Shown piece by piece: positions 16,727 to 24,898 of a stretch of 64,000 nt of DNA. The position numbers and the translations under genes were made by a program. The notes under the pieces are model-generated. The model had not been told where the DNA came from. It saw nothing but the letters and a program-made list of their open reading frames with translations, and did no database searches. Positions within the stretch are counted from its first letter, which is position 1, and each line of letters opens with the position of its first letter. Source of the stretch: Phreatobacter oligotrophus (lineage in GTDB: Bacteria > Pseudomonadota > Alphaproteobacteria > Rhizobiales > Phreatobacteraceae); the NCBI RefSeq assembly GCF_003046185.1, contig NZ_PZZL01000001.1, positions 248,001 through 312,000 of the forward strand, in the 5' to 3' direction.

Positions 16727-18469
16727 GTGTCCCTGTCGTCCATCCGCAGCATCGCCACCTCGTCGCTTACCGCGGCGCAGTTCCAGATGAGCGTGACATC
16801 GGCGAATGTCGCCAATGCGGATACCGACGGCTACACGCGCAAGACCGCGACCCAGTCCGCCGTGGTCACCGGCGGCGTCGGGACGGGTGTCACCATTTCC
16901 GCCATCAGTTCGGACGTCGACAAGTACCTGCTTAAGGACCTGGTGTCGGCGGCGAGCGAGTTCGGCGCCGCCGATGTGATGGCGCAGTTCACCGAAAGCC
17001 TTCAAGCGCTCTACGGATCGACGACGGGGAGTTCCGATGGCGGCAACTCGCTCGCCAACAGCCTCGTCACGCTGGAATCCGCCATCTCGTCGCTGGCCGG
17101 CACCCCGGAGAGCGAGACGCTGAAGGCCCAGGCGGTGAGCGCCCTCGACGACGTGCTCGGCCAGGTGCGGGAGACCGCCTCGGGCATCCAGGGCCTGCGG
17201 GCCGATGCCGATGGCGGCATTGCCGATGCCGTTACCACGGTCAACGACCAGCTGAAGACCCTGGCCGACCTCAACGCCCAGATCGCCGCGGCCACCGCGC
17301 GTGGCCAGCCGACCGCCGACCTCGAGGACCGGCGCAACACCGCGCTGCAGGCCGTCGCGGCGCAGATGGACGTGTCCTACTACGTCAATTCCGACAACCA
17401 GCTGCGCGTCTACACGACCGGCGGCACGACCCTGCTCGACACCCGCGCCCACACCCTCAGCTACAGCGAGGCCACCGCGGTCACAGCCGATACGGTCTTC
17501 TCGGGCATCACGGTCGATGGCAAGGACATTACCGGCCAGATCGGCTCCGGCACCATTGGCGGGCTCCTCACCCTGCGGGACAAGACGCTCCCCGACAGCC
17601 AGGACGCGCTGGACGCTCTCGCCGCCGGTCTCATCGACGGGCTCAACGCCGCCTACAACGCCGGCAGCTCGGTGCCAGCCCCGGCGAGCCTCACCGGCTC
17701 GACGACGGTCGCTGCGACGGATGCGCTCTCGGCCAGTGGAACCCTGCGCGTCGCCCTGACCGACAGCGCCGGTGCCCTCGGCTCCTATGCGGATCTCGAC
17801 CTGTCCTCCTATGCGACCGTCGGCGACCTCGTCTTCGCCATCGATGGTCTGAACGGCGTCTCCGCCACGATCACCGGTGAAGGGCGGCTGGTGATCGCCT
17901 CCGAGGACGGCACCTCGGGCGTCAGCCTGGCCGATATCGGCGCGGCGGTTGGTGCGAAGGCGGAGGGTGTTTCCAGCTATTTCGGTCTCAACGACCTGTT
18001 GACCGGGAGCGGGGCGAGCGACATCCGCCTGCGCGCCGACATTCTCGCGGATCCCGGCAAACTCGCCACCGGCGGCCTCAGCACGGCCACGAGCCTCACC
18101 ACCGGGGCGAAGGTGATCGGCAGCGGCGAGAGCGCCATTGCGGCTGCGCTCGGCACGGCCCTCGGCGAGGACACGAGCTTCGCCGCCGCCGGGCGGCTCG
18201 CGGGGGCGACCGAAAGCGTCGCGGACTACGCAGCGCGCATCGTCGCCGATGCCGCGAGCATTGCGAGTTCCGCGAGCACGGGTCTCACTGCCAAGGAGAC
18301 GGTGAAGCAGACACTTGCCGACCAGTTCGCCTCCCAGACCGGCGTCAACCTCGACGAGGAAACCGCCCGGCTGAGCGAGCTGGAGCAGCAATACTCGACC
18401 GCCGCCCAGCTCCTCCAGGTGCTGAACTCCATGTTCGACGCGCTGCTCAGCGCGGCGCAGTCGACCTGA
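16727..18469 (+). CDS. flgK: Flagellar hook-associated protein 1 FlgK
   Basis: 580 residues from a GTG preceded by GAGGGAGGA, an excellent ribosome-binding site that decides the start. The N-terminal rod/hook domain has QFQMSVTSANVANADTDGYTRK. Later come LADLNAQIAAATARGQPTADLEDRRN, the conserved HAP1 helix that ends in D-L-x-D-x-R, and a C-terminal FLG_bbr_C-like region with GVNLDEETARLSELEQQY and LQVLNSMFDALLSA. The central part (about 310-450) is variable. FlgK is the first junction protein between hook and filament. It is followed 12 bp later by flgL. Confidence 0.95.
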   Translation: MSLSSIRSIATSSLTAAQFQMSVTSANVANADTDGYTRKTATQSAVVTGGVGTGVTISAISSDVDKYLLKDLVSAASEFGAADVMAQFTESLQALYGSTTGSSDGGNSLANSLVTLESAISSLAGTPESETLKAQAVSALDDVLGQVRETASGIQGLRADADGGIADAVTTVNDQLKTLADLNAQIAAATARGQPTADLEDRRNTALQAVAAQMDVSYYVNSDNQLRVYTTGGTTLLDTRAHTLSYSEATAVTADTVFSGITVDGKDITGQIGSGTIGGLLTLRDKTLPDSQDALDALAAGLIDGLNAAYNAGSSVPAPASLTGSTTVAATDALSASGTLRVALTDSAGALGSYADLDLSSYATVGDLVFAIDGLNGVSATITGEGRLVIASEDGTSGVSLADIGAAVGAKAEGVSSYFGLNDLLTGSGASDIRLRADILADPGKLATGGLSTATSLTTGAKVIGSGESAIAAALGTALGEDTSFAAAGRLAGATESVADYAARIVADAASIASSASTGLTAKETVKQTLADQFASQTGVNLDEETARLSELEQQYSTAAQLLQVLNSMFDALLSAAQST

Positions 18470-18481
18470 CGGAGGCGCGCC

Positions 18482-19393
18482 ATGGCCATGCGGGTCGCAA
18501 CCTTCGCCATGAACGAGCGGATGCTGTCCGCTTCGCTGCGCACCCAGGCGAAGATGGCGCAGATGCAGATCCAGCAGGCGACGGGCCAGGTCTCGACCGA
18601 CTATGGCGGGCTCGGCGCCGCTGCCGGAAAGGTGCTCGATCTCGAAATCTCCACCGCCCGGTCCAAGCTCTACGGGAGCGCCGCGACCGAGGCCAATGCT
18701 CGCGTCCAGGTCATGGTCGACCAGGTCTCCACCATGACCGACCGGGTGACGGACCTGCGCGCGCAGGTCACCTCGGCGCTCAGCACCGACCGCACCGACA
18801 CATCGGCGTCGGACCTCGCCGCGGCCGCGTCCTCCGCCCTTGAGGACCTCGCCGGCCTCCTCAATGTCCGCTACGAGGGGCGCTACCTCTTCGGCGGCAG
18901 CGCGACCACCAGCGCACCCGTCGATATCGACGGCTATGCCCCGGCCGACCCCACCGTCGCCGACACGAGCTACTACAAGGGCAACGGGACGATCGCCTCC
19001 GTGCAGGTCTCGGCCGATCGCACGATCGCCTATGGCGTGACGGCCGCTGATCCGGCCTTCGAGCGGATGTTGCGAGCCGTCCAGGCCTTGTCTATGGTCG
19101 ACGGCACCACCAGCGACAGCGACCTTGAGGCCATGTCGGCCGACCTCGTCTCGGCCCTCGATGCCGTGACGGCGGTGCAGTCGCGCCTGTCGATCAGCTC
19201 CGCGGCGCTCGAACGCGCCGCCACGAGCCAGCAGGACTACCAGGACTTCGTCGCGAACCAGCTGACCGGGCTGACGGGCGTCGATGTCGCGGCGGTCACG
19301 GTGCAGCTGACCGCCTACGAGACCCAGCTCCAGGCCTCCTATGCGGCGGTCGGCAAGGTTCAGGGCCTCTCCCTCCTCGACTATCTGCGCTGA
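18482..19393 (+). CDS. flgL: Flagellar hook-associated protein FlgL (HAP3)
   Basis: 303 residues, flagellin-like at both ends: the N-terminal helix carries LRTQAKMAQMQIQQATGQVST, and the C-terminus has SRLSISSAALERAATSQQDY and ends YAAVGKVQGLSLLDYLR. The middle contains LNVRYEGRYLFGGSATTSAPV, the typical FlgL L-F-G-G motif. FlgL joins FlgK to the filament. A second in-frame ATG lies two codons in, with GGAGG 8-14 nt upstream serving either. It is the last gene of the flagellar block; no obvious terminator follows. Confidence 0.93.
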   Translation: MAMRVATFAMNERMLSASLRTQAKMAQMQIQQATGQVSTDYGGLGAAAGKVLDLEISTARSKLYGSAATEANARVQVMVDQVSTMTDRVTDLRAQVTSALSTDRTDTSASDLAAAASSALEDLAGLLNVRYEGRYLFGGSATTSAPVDIDGYAPADPTVADTSYYKGNGTIASVQVSADRTIAYGVTAADPAFERMLRAVQALSMVDGTTSDSDLEAMSADLVSALDAVTAVQSRLSISSAALERAATSQQDYQDFVANQLTGLTGVDVAAVTVQLTAYETQLQASYAAVGKVQGLSLLDYLR

Positions 19394-19558
19394 CGCGGGG
19401 CAGGGCGGTGCGTGATCCGCGGCGGCGGCCACAGCCCGCGCCGGGGCTTGCGACATGATGTCCTGTCCTCCTGCGACCGAGCGCTAAGGTCTTCATAAGG
19501 CAGCCGTTTGCGGCATGGGCCGCGGCCGCTCCGGCGAGCTCCGGCTCTTGTGCGACGC

Positions 19559-19598
19559 CTGTCATCCTGTCGTCATTAAACCGTCGCCCTTCTGTCGT
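19559..19598 (+). promoter_or_regulatory. Pho box array (PhoB binding site) upstream of ugpB
   Basis: Four 7-mers repeat with exact 11-bp phasing: CTGTCAT (19559-19565), TCGTCAT (19570-19576), CCGTCGC (19581-19587) and CTGTCGT (19592-19598), each separated by 4 bp. The Pho box consensus is two CTGTCAT-type half-sites 11 bp apart. All four share GTC at the same place, giving two adjacent boxes. The array ends 62 bp before the ugpB start, fitting PhoB activation under phosphate starvation. Confidence 0.85.
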
Positions 19599-19660
19599 GC
19601 TGGGTCTTGAGAAGGGCCCATCGCCACATTGGCGCCCACCCTTCCACCGGGAGACTGTCC

Positions 19661-21001
19661 ATGCCCACACGCCGTCTTCTCCTCGCCGCCGCGGCGGTCG
19701 CTGGCCTCGCCACGGCACCTGCGCTCGCCCAGCAGGCGCGCACCCCGATCACCATGTGGATCGGCGTCACCGGGCCGGCTCAGGAAGAAATCATGCGCTA
19801 TGCGCAGGAGTTCAACGCCAGCCAGACCCAGTTCGAGGCCAAGGTCGAGTTCCGCGGCCAGTATCCCGAGCAGCGCGCCGCGGCCTTCGCCGCCTTCCGC
19901 GCCGGCAACCCGCCCCACATCATGCAGATGTTCGATGCCGGCACCGGTGACATGTTCGCCCTGCCGCGCGCGACCATCCCGGTCTCCGAGGTCATGCAGC
20001 GCGCCGGCGTGCAGTTCGACCCGGCCGCCTTCATCGGCCCGGCCCGCGGCTACTATTCTCGCCCCGACGGCACGATGAACTCGCTGCCCTTCAACGTCTC
20101 CACGGCGGTGATGTTCATCAACAACGACATCTTCACCCGCGCCGGCCTCGACCCGTCCAAGCCGCCGCGCACCTGGCCCGAGGTGATCGCCGCCGCCAAT
20201 CAGATCCGTGAGCGCAACGCCGCCGAATGCGGCTTCACCACGACCTGGCTCGCCTGGACGATGCTCGAGCAGTACTCGGCCCTGCACGACCTGCCGCTCT
20301 CCACCGAGGCCAACGGCCGCGGCGGCCTCAATGCGGTGCTGAACTTCAACGACGCGGCCCGCGTCCGCATGGTCCAGACCCTGGTCGACGCTTCGCGCAA
20401 CAAGGCCTTCCAGTATGGCGGCCGCTCCAACGACGCCAACGCGCTCTTCGTCGCCGGCACCTGCGGCATGCTCATCCAGTCCTCGGGCGGCCATGCGGCC
20501 ATCGCCCGCGACCTGAAGGCCTCCTTCTCGGTGGCCGCCATGCCGTTCTGGCCGGACGTGATCGCCGAGCCCAAGAACTCCATCGTCGGCGGCGCCTCGC
20601 TCTGGGTGTTCAACGCCCCGAACCGCTCGGCCGAGGAGCTCCGCGGCGTGGCCCAGTTCCTGGCCTTCCTCGCCCGTCCGGAAATCTATGTCCGCTTCGC
20701 CAAGGCGACCGGCTTCCTGCCCGCCACCAATGCCGCCTTCCAGGCGATGCAGGCCGAGGGCTTCTTCCAGCAGAACCCGGGCCGCGACGCTCCGATCCTG
20801 CAGCTGACCCGCGGCACCCCGACCGCCAATTCGTCGGGCTACCGCTTCGGCCGCTGGACGGAGATCCGCGACATGTACCATGAGGAGGTCGAGCGCGCCC
20901 TGCAGGGCCAGCAGACCGCCCAGGCCGCCCTCGACAACGCGGTTCGCCGCGGCAACGAGGCCCTCCGCCAGTTCGAGCGCGCGGTCGGCGCCTCCAACTG
21001 A
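19661..21001 (+). CDS. ugpB: Glycerol-3-phosphate ABC transporter substrate-binding protein UgpB
   Basis: 446 residues from ATG 19661 with GGGAGAC 7 nt upstream. A Sec signal peptide ends at ALAQQA near residue 24. The mature part is a family-1 extracellular solute-binding protein with ITMWIGVTGPAQEEIMRYAQEFN, LPFNVSTAVMFINNDIFTRAGLD, YGGRSNDANALFVAGTCGM and EPKNSIVGGASLWVF, close to the UgpB pattern. It binds glycerol-3-phosphate or glycerophosphodiesters in the periplasm. The gene is followed by ugpA and ugpE and preceded by a Pho box array, which independently supports the phosphate-starvation function. Confidence 0.93.
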   Translation: MPTRRLLLAAAAVAGLATAPALAQQARTPITMWIGVTGPAQEEIMRYAQEFNASQTQFEAKVEFRGQYPEQRAAAFAAFRAGNPPHIMQMFDAGTGDMFALPRATIPVSEVMQRAGVQFDPAAFIGPARGYYSRPDGTMNSLPFNVSTAVMFINNDIFTRAGLDPSKPPRTWPEVIAAANQIRERNAAECGFTTTWLAWTMLEQYSALHDLPLSTEANGRGGLNAVLNFNDAARVRMVQTLVDASRNKAFQYGGRSNDANALFVAGTCGMLIQSSGGHAAIARDLKASFSVAAMPFWPDVIAEPKNSIVGGASLWVFNAPNRSAEELRGVAQFLAFLARPEIYVRFAKATGFLPATNAAFQAMQAEGFFQQNPGRDAPILQLTRGTPTANSSGYRFGRWTEIRDMYHEEVERALQGQQTAQAALDNAVRRGNEALRQFERAVGASN

Positions 21002-21015
21002 TCCATCCTGATCCG

Positions 21016-21060
21016 CCGCGGGGCGTCCGGCTGCAAGGCCCGGCGCCCCGCGGTTCTATT
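21016..21060 (+). terminator. Intra-operon stem-loop between ugpB and ugpA
   Basis: CCGCGGGGCG (21016-21025) pairs perfectly with CGCCCCGCGG (21044-21053), with an 18-nt loop, followed by TTCTATT. Such partial terminators or 3'-protecting hairpins after the binding-protein gene let ABC operons make more binding protein than permease. The hairpin ends about 50 bp before ugpA. Confidence 0.65.
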
Positions 21061-21103
21061 TGGCGTGACGGCCGCATCGCGAGCGGCCTGTCCCGGGGCC
21101 CCC

Positions 21104-21985
21104 ATGGAACGCAAGGTCGTCTATCCCCAGAAGCTGCTGCCCTACCTGCTGGTCGCCCCGCAGATCGCCATCACGCTGGTCTTCTTCTTCTGGCCCGCCG
21201 GCCAGGCCATCTGGATGTCGACGCTGCTGCAGGACCCGCTGGGCTTTTCGGTCCAGTTCGTCGGGCTGGAGAATTTCGAGGCGGTGCTGAAGGATCCGGC
21301 CTATCTCGCCACCTTGCAGCGAACCTTCCTCTTCTCCTTCGGCGTCACGGCGCTGGCGATGATCCCGGCCCTGCTGCTCGCCGTCATGGTCGACCGCGTG
21401 GTGCGCGGCGCCACCGCCTACCGGACAGTCCTCGTCATCCCCTATGCCATTGCCCCCGCCGTTGCCGGCGCCCTCTGGCTGTTCCTGTTCCAGCCCTCGA
21501 TCGGCACCATCGCCTATCCGCTGCGGTTCCTCGGCATCGACTGGAACCCGCGCATCGACGGCACGGACGCCATGATCGTCGTTGTCATCGCCTCGGCCTG
21601 GAAGCAGATCGGCTACAATTTCCTGTTCTTCCTCGCCGGCCTGCAGTCGATCCCGAAATCGCTGCTTGAGGCCGCCGCCATCGACGGGGCGACCGAGGTC
21701 CGTCGCTTCTGGACCATCGTCTTCCCGCTGCTGTCCCCCACCACCTTCTTCCTGCTGGTGATCAACATCACCTATGCCTTCTTCGACACGTTCGGCGTCA
21801 TCCACGCCGTCACCCAGGGCGGGCCGGGCAAGTCGACGGAGGTGCTGATCTACAAGGCCTGGTACGACGGGCTCATCGCCCAGGACCTCGGCCGCTCCTC
21901 GGCCCAGGCCGTGATCCTGATGGTCATCGTCATCGGCCTGACCGTCATCCAGTTCCGCTATGTCGAGCGACGGGTGCACTACTGA
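21104..21985 (+). CDS. ugpA: Glycerol-3-phosphate ABC transporter permease UgpA
   Basis: 293 residues from ATG 21104, with six predicted membrane segments. The N-terminus [18 protein letters not shown] and the MalF/UgpA-type EAA loop [22 protein letters not shown] (EAA-x3-G-x9-I-x-L-P) are visible, along with [19 protein letters not shown]. It forms the inner-membrane channel with UgpE. An in-frame upstream codon at 21065 would add 13 residues without membrane character and was not used. The stop overlaps the ugpE start by one base (TGATG). Confidence 0.93.
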   Translation: MERKVVYPQKLLPYLLVAPQIAITLVFFFWPAGQAIWMSTLLQDPLGFSVQFVGLENFEAVLKDPAYLATLQRTFLFSFGVTALAMIPALLLAVMVDRVVRGATAYRTVLVIPYAIAPAVAGALWLFLFQPSIGTIAYPLRFLGIDWNPRIDGTDAMIVVVIASAWKQIGYNFLFFLAGLQSIPKSLLEAAAIDGATEVRRFWTIVFPLLSPTTFFLLVINITYAFFDTFGVIHAVTQGGPGKSTEVLIYKAWYDGLIAQDLGRSSAQAVILMVIVIGLTVIQFRYVERRVHY

Positions 21986-22857
21986 TGACCAGCCCCGTCC
22001 TGCCCTCGCTGAAGCCGGGCCGCCACAATCTCATTCCGCATCTCGTCGTTGCCGTGGGAATCGCCATCACGGCCTTCCCGCTCTGGGTGGCCTTTGTCGC
22101 CTCGACCCTGAGCAACCCCGAGATCGCCCAGGCGCCCATGCCGCTTCTGCCCGGCAACCAGGCCGTCGCCAACTATGGCGAGGCATTGGTGCAGGGCGGC
22201 CGCTCCGGGCGCATCCTGACGCCGCCGGTCTGGGAGATGATGCTGAACTCCACCGTGATGGCCCTGTCCATCGCGGTGGGCAAGATCATCATCTCGATCC
22301 TGTCGGCCTATGCGGTGGTGTTCTTCCGCTTTCCCTTCCGCATGGCCTTCTTCTGGATGATCTTCATCACCCTGATGCTCCCCGTTGAGGTGCGCATCGT
22401 GCCGACCATCCAGGTCATCACCAACCTCAACATGATGAACTCTTATGCGGGCCTGACCATCCCGCTGATTGCCTCGGCGACCGCCACGCTGCTCTTCCGG
22501 CAGTTTTTCATGACCATCCCGGACGAGCTGGTCGAGGCGGCCCAGATCGACGGCGCCGGGCCGATGAAATTCTTCCGCGACATCGTCCTGCCACTGTCGG
22601 TGACGAATATCGCGGCGCTCTTCGTCATCCTCTTCCTCTATGGCTGGAACCAGTACCTCTGGCCGCTGCTCATCGGCACCGACGCGCGGATGCAGACCAT
22701 CGTCATCGGCATGTCCAAGATGATCGATTCGGCCGGCGGCCCGACCGACTGGAACATGGTCATGGCCACCGCCATCCTCGCCCTGTTGCCGCCGGTACTG
22801 GTGGTGGTGCTGATGCAGCGCTGGTTCGTGAAGGGGCTCGTCGAGACCGAGAAGTAA
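21985..22857 (+). CDS. ugpE: Glycerol-3-phosphate ABC transporter permease UgpE
   Basis: 290 residues with six membrane helices and the MalG/UgpE-type EAA loop [21 protein letters not shown], then [20 protein letters not shown], typical of UgpE. Translation is coupled to ugpA. The usual fourth gene, the ATPase ugpC, does not follow: the next 172 bp are non-coding and then an unrelated membrane protein starts. The ATP-binding subunit must be encoded elsewhere or shared with another MalK-type system. Confidence 0.93.
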   Translation: MTSPVLPSLKPGRHNLIPHLVVAVGIAITAFPLWVAFVASTLSNPEIAQAPMPLLPGNQAVANYGEALVQGGRSGRILTPPVWEMMLNSTVMALSIAVGKIIISILSAYAVVFFRFPFRMAFFWMIFITLMLPVEVRIVPTIQVITNLNMMNSYAGLTIPLIASATATLLFRQFFMTIPDELVEAAQIDGAGPMKFFRDIVLPLSVTNIAALFVILFLYGWNQYLWPLLIGTDARMQTIVIGMSKMIDSAGGPTDWNMVMATAILALLPPVLVVVLMQRWFVKGLVETEK

Positions 22858-22949
22858 CGCGGCCCGGCGGAACGACGTCCGCTGGCCGGCGGGAGGACCC
22901 CGCGTCTGCGTGATCGCCCGGCATCTGTTTTGGCCATGCCGGCGTACAC

Positions 22950-22974
22950 GGTGCGAGGCTTGAGGCCTCGCACC
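22950..22974 (+). terminator. Stem-loop after ugpE
   Basis: GGTGCGAGGC (22950-22959) pairs with GCCTCGCACC (22965-22974) over a 5-nt loop. It lies about 90 bp after the ugpE stop and may end the ugp transcript. It has no T-run after it, so Rho assistance or a role as an mRNA 3'-end protector is as likely. Confidence 0.5.
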
Positions 22975-23029
22975 ATCAGGCCATCCCGCATGAGGTGCCG
23001 TTCAGCCCGTTGCATCAACGAGAGCGGAT

Positions 23030-23926
23030 TTGCCCTCCCATACCAAGGCTCAGTTCGATCGCCTGTTGGCCCTGATGGCCCCGGCGCTCCGTCCGCCACC
23101 CGGCCGCGGGCGGATCGTGACCGCGCTCGTCTTCGGCCTGGTGGTTCATGCCATCTTCGCGGCAGCGGTGATGGCGATGATCGTCGCCATGTACTTCGGC
23201 ATGAGCATGAGCCTTGGCCAGGTGCCGGCGCCCTGGAGCCATCTCTGCAATGGCCTGCTGCTCCTGCAGTTCCCGATCACCCACTCGCTCCTGCTCAGCC
23301 AGCGCGGGGGCCGGTTACTGAACCGGGCGATACCGGTCCATGGCCAGACCCTGTCCACGACGACCTATGCCATCGTCGCATCGGTCCAGCTGCTCCTCCT
23401 GTTCGCGCTCTGGACCCCGAGCGGCGTCATCTGGTGGCGGGCGGAGGGCGTGCTGTTGGGCGTGATCAGCGCCGCCTATGCCGCGAGCTGGTTGCTGCTA
23501 CTCAAGGCGAGCTTTGACGCCGGTGCGGAAGTCCAGTCCGGCGCGCTGGGCTGGATGTCGCTCCTGGCGAACCGCAGGCCACTCTATCCGGACCTGCCGA
23601 CGGGCGGACTGTTCCGCTTCATCCGCCAGCCCATCTATGTCGCCTTCGCCCTGACCCTCTGGACGGTACCGATCTGGACCCCCGACCAGTTCGTCATCGC
23701 CGTCACCTACACGCTCTACTGCCTGCTGGCGCCGAAGCTGAAGGAACGGCGCTTCGCCGCCCGCTACGGCGCACGCTTCGAGGCGTATCGATCCTCCGTG
23801 CCCTATGCGCTGCCGCGCCTGTCCGGGACGACGCGCCCGCCCGTTGCGCCGGACGGCAGGGCCGGACACGATCCAGCCGCAGCAGGGCCGCCGCCCTCAT
23901 CGAAACCGTCGCCAGCCGAGACCTGA
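23030..23926 (+). CDS. Membrane methyltransferase-like protein (isoprenylcysteine/MddA-type fold)
   Basis: 298 residues from a TTG start (ATG 23075 is an alternative). There are about five hydrophobic segments between residues 28 and 230. A C-terminal block FRFIRQPIYVAFALTLW, followed by LAPKLKERRFAARYGARFEAYRSSV, is the NnrU/isoprenylcysteine-carboxyl-methyltransferase pattern, in which R-x-P-x-Y and E-x2-L/F-x6-Y shape the SAM pocket. Methanethiol S-methyltransferase MddA is one characterised relative. The last 40 residues are Pro/Ala-rich and disordered. The substrate is unknown. The next gene starts 2 bp later. Confidence 0.65.
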   Translation: MPSHTKAQFDRLLALMAPALRPPPGRGRIVTALVFGLVVHAIFAAAVMAMIVAMYFGMSMSLGQVPAPWSHLCNGLLLLQFPITHSLLLSQRGGRLLNRAIPVHGQTLSTTTYAIVASVQLLLLFALWTPSGVIWWRAEGVLLGVISAAYAASWLLLLKASFDAGAEVQSGALGWMSLLANRRPLYPDLPTGGLFRFIRQPIYVAFALTLWTVPIWTPDQFVIAVTYTLYCLLAPKLKERRFAARYGARFEAYRSSVPYALPRLSGTTRPPVAPDGRAGHDPAAAGPPPSSKPSPAET

Positions 23927-23927
23927 C

Positions 23928-24320
23928 ATGCTGACCATGGCCCTCCTCGTCACCGCTCTCCAGTTCGGGGGCATGATCCTCTATTCGTTCGGCTTCGCCG
24001 CCTTCATCTTCCACGTGCTGCCGCCAAAGGATGCCGGTCCCGTCATCCGCCAGGCCTTCCCGCACTTCTACCTGTTCGTCCTGGCCACCTCCGTGGTGGG
24101 CGCGGCCCTGGTCGCGCCGGCAAGGCCGCTGCTCGCCATCGTCCTCGCGCTGATCGCCGTCACCGTCCTCATCGCGCGCCAGGTGCTGATGCCCGCCATC
24201 AACCGGGCGACAGATTCGCAGGACCGGTCCCGGTTCAAGCTGCTCCACGGCCTGTCGGTCGCCATCACCCTCACCCATATCGGCGCGGCTGGCTGGGTGC
24301 TGGTTCAACTCGGCGCGTGA
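23928..24320 (+). CDS. DUF4149/TMEM205-like four-helix membrane protein
   Basis: 130 residues with four hydrophobic helices. The start is the ATG just after the upstream stop. The pattern GGMILYSFGFAAFIFHVLPP, with A-F-P-H-F-Y-L-F following, matches the DUF4149/TMEM205-like family, and FKLLHGLSVAITLTHIGAAGW forms the last hairpin. No biochemical function is known for the bacterial family. The 2-bp spacing suggests an operon with the methyltransferase-like gene. Confidence 0.7.
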   Translation: MLTMALLVTALQFGGMILYSFGFAAFIFHVLPPKDAGPVIRQAFPHFYLFVLATSVVGAALVAPARPLLAIVLALIAVTVLIARQVLMPAINRATDSQDRSRFKLLHGLSVAITLTHIGAAGWVLVQLGA

Positions 24321-24347
24321 AGCGGCCCTGTGTTGCCTACGGGCCAA

Positions 24348-24372
24348 CGCGATCCTTCGTCGTGGGATCGCG
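24348..24372. promoter_or_regulatory. Inverted repeat upstream of the metal-efflux operon
   Basis: CGCGATCC (24348-24355) and GGATCGCG (24365-24372) form perfect 8-bp arms around a 9-bp spacer. It lies between the DUF4149 gene and the metal cluster and could be a terminator stem for the former or an operator for the latter. No metal regulator gene (MerR, ArsR, CueR, two-component) is in the neighbourhood. Confidence 0.4.
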
Positions 24373-24463
24373 CCCCCAAGACCGCGGGCAGCGTCACCGT
24401 GTCAGGGTTGCGGGTGAACCATGCCGTCGCTAAGAGTCGCGCGCTGCCTGTTTGTGGGATGCC

Positions 24464-24841
24464 GTGAGCGAATTCGCCCGCCCAGCCTCTGCCCTGATGC
24501 GCTGCACGCGATGGCTCGTCGTGCTGGTGATGGTGCTCGGCCTGATCATGCCGCACCATCATGACATGGCCGCCGCCGCCACGGGCCACGCCCCGGCGCA
24601 TGTCCATGCCGTGGTCGACGCACCGGGCGGGGCAGGGCACGACCACGCACCGGCATCACCGGACGGCAAGATGGCAGGCGACTGCTGCCTCCAGCACGCG
24701 CCCTGCTGTGCCCTGCCGCAAACCGCCAGCCGCTTCGTTGCCCCGATGGGGGCGATTGCGGTGCTGGTCCCGCCCGCCGTGCCGGTCCTGTCGGACCCGC
24801 TGCTCGACCGCCTCGAACGACCACCACGCTCCGCCGCTTGA
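24464..24841 (+). CDS. Small secreted His/Cys-rich protein, likely metal-binding
   Basis: 125 residues from GTG 24464 with GGGA 6 nt upstream; ATG 24497 is an alternative and an earlier TTG is possible. A hydrophobic signal segment (WLVVLVMVLGLIMP) is followed directly by HHHDM. A His-rich stretch (HAPAHVHAVV; GHDHAP) and the cysteine cluster GDCCLQHAPCC come next. It resembles the short His/Cys-rich periplasmic proteins commonly found at the head of copper or heavy-metal efflux operons. No exact family is assigned. It precedes the RND adaptor gene by 57 bp. Confidence 0.6.
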   Translation: MSEFARPASALMRCTRWLVVLVMVLGLIMPHHHDMAAAATGHAPAHVHAVVDAPGGAGHDHAPASPDGKMAGDCCLQHAPCCALPQTASRFVAPMGAIAVLVPPAVPVLSDPLLDRLERPPRSAA

Positions 24842-24898
24842 CCCGCCTGCGCGTGCCCTCGCGGCGCGCGCCTTCCCGCGTCAATCGGAGCCTCTCCC

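Noticed and set aside
16181-19456. A 1091-codon open frame on the minus strand opposite flgK and flgL
   Set aside because: Same GC-frame artefact; flgK and flgL carry conserved N- and C-terminal signatures and good ribosome-binding sites on the plus strand.
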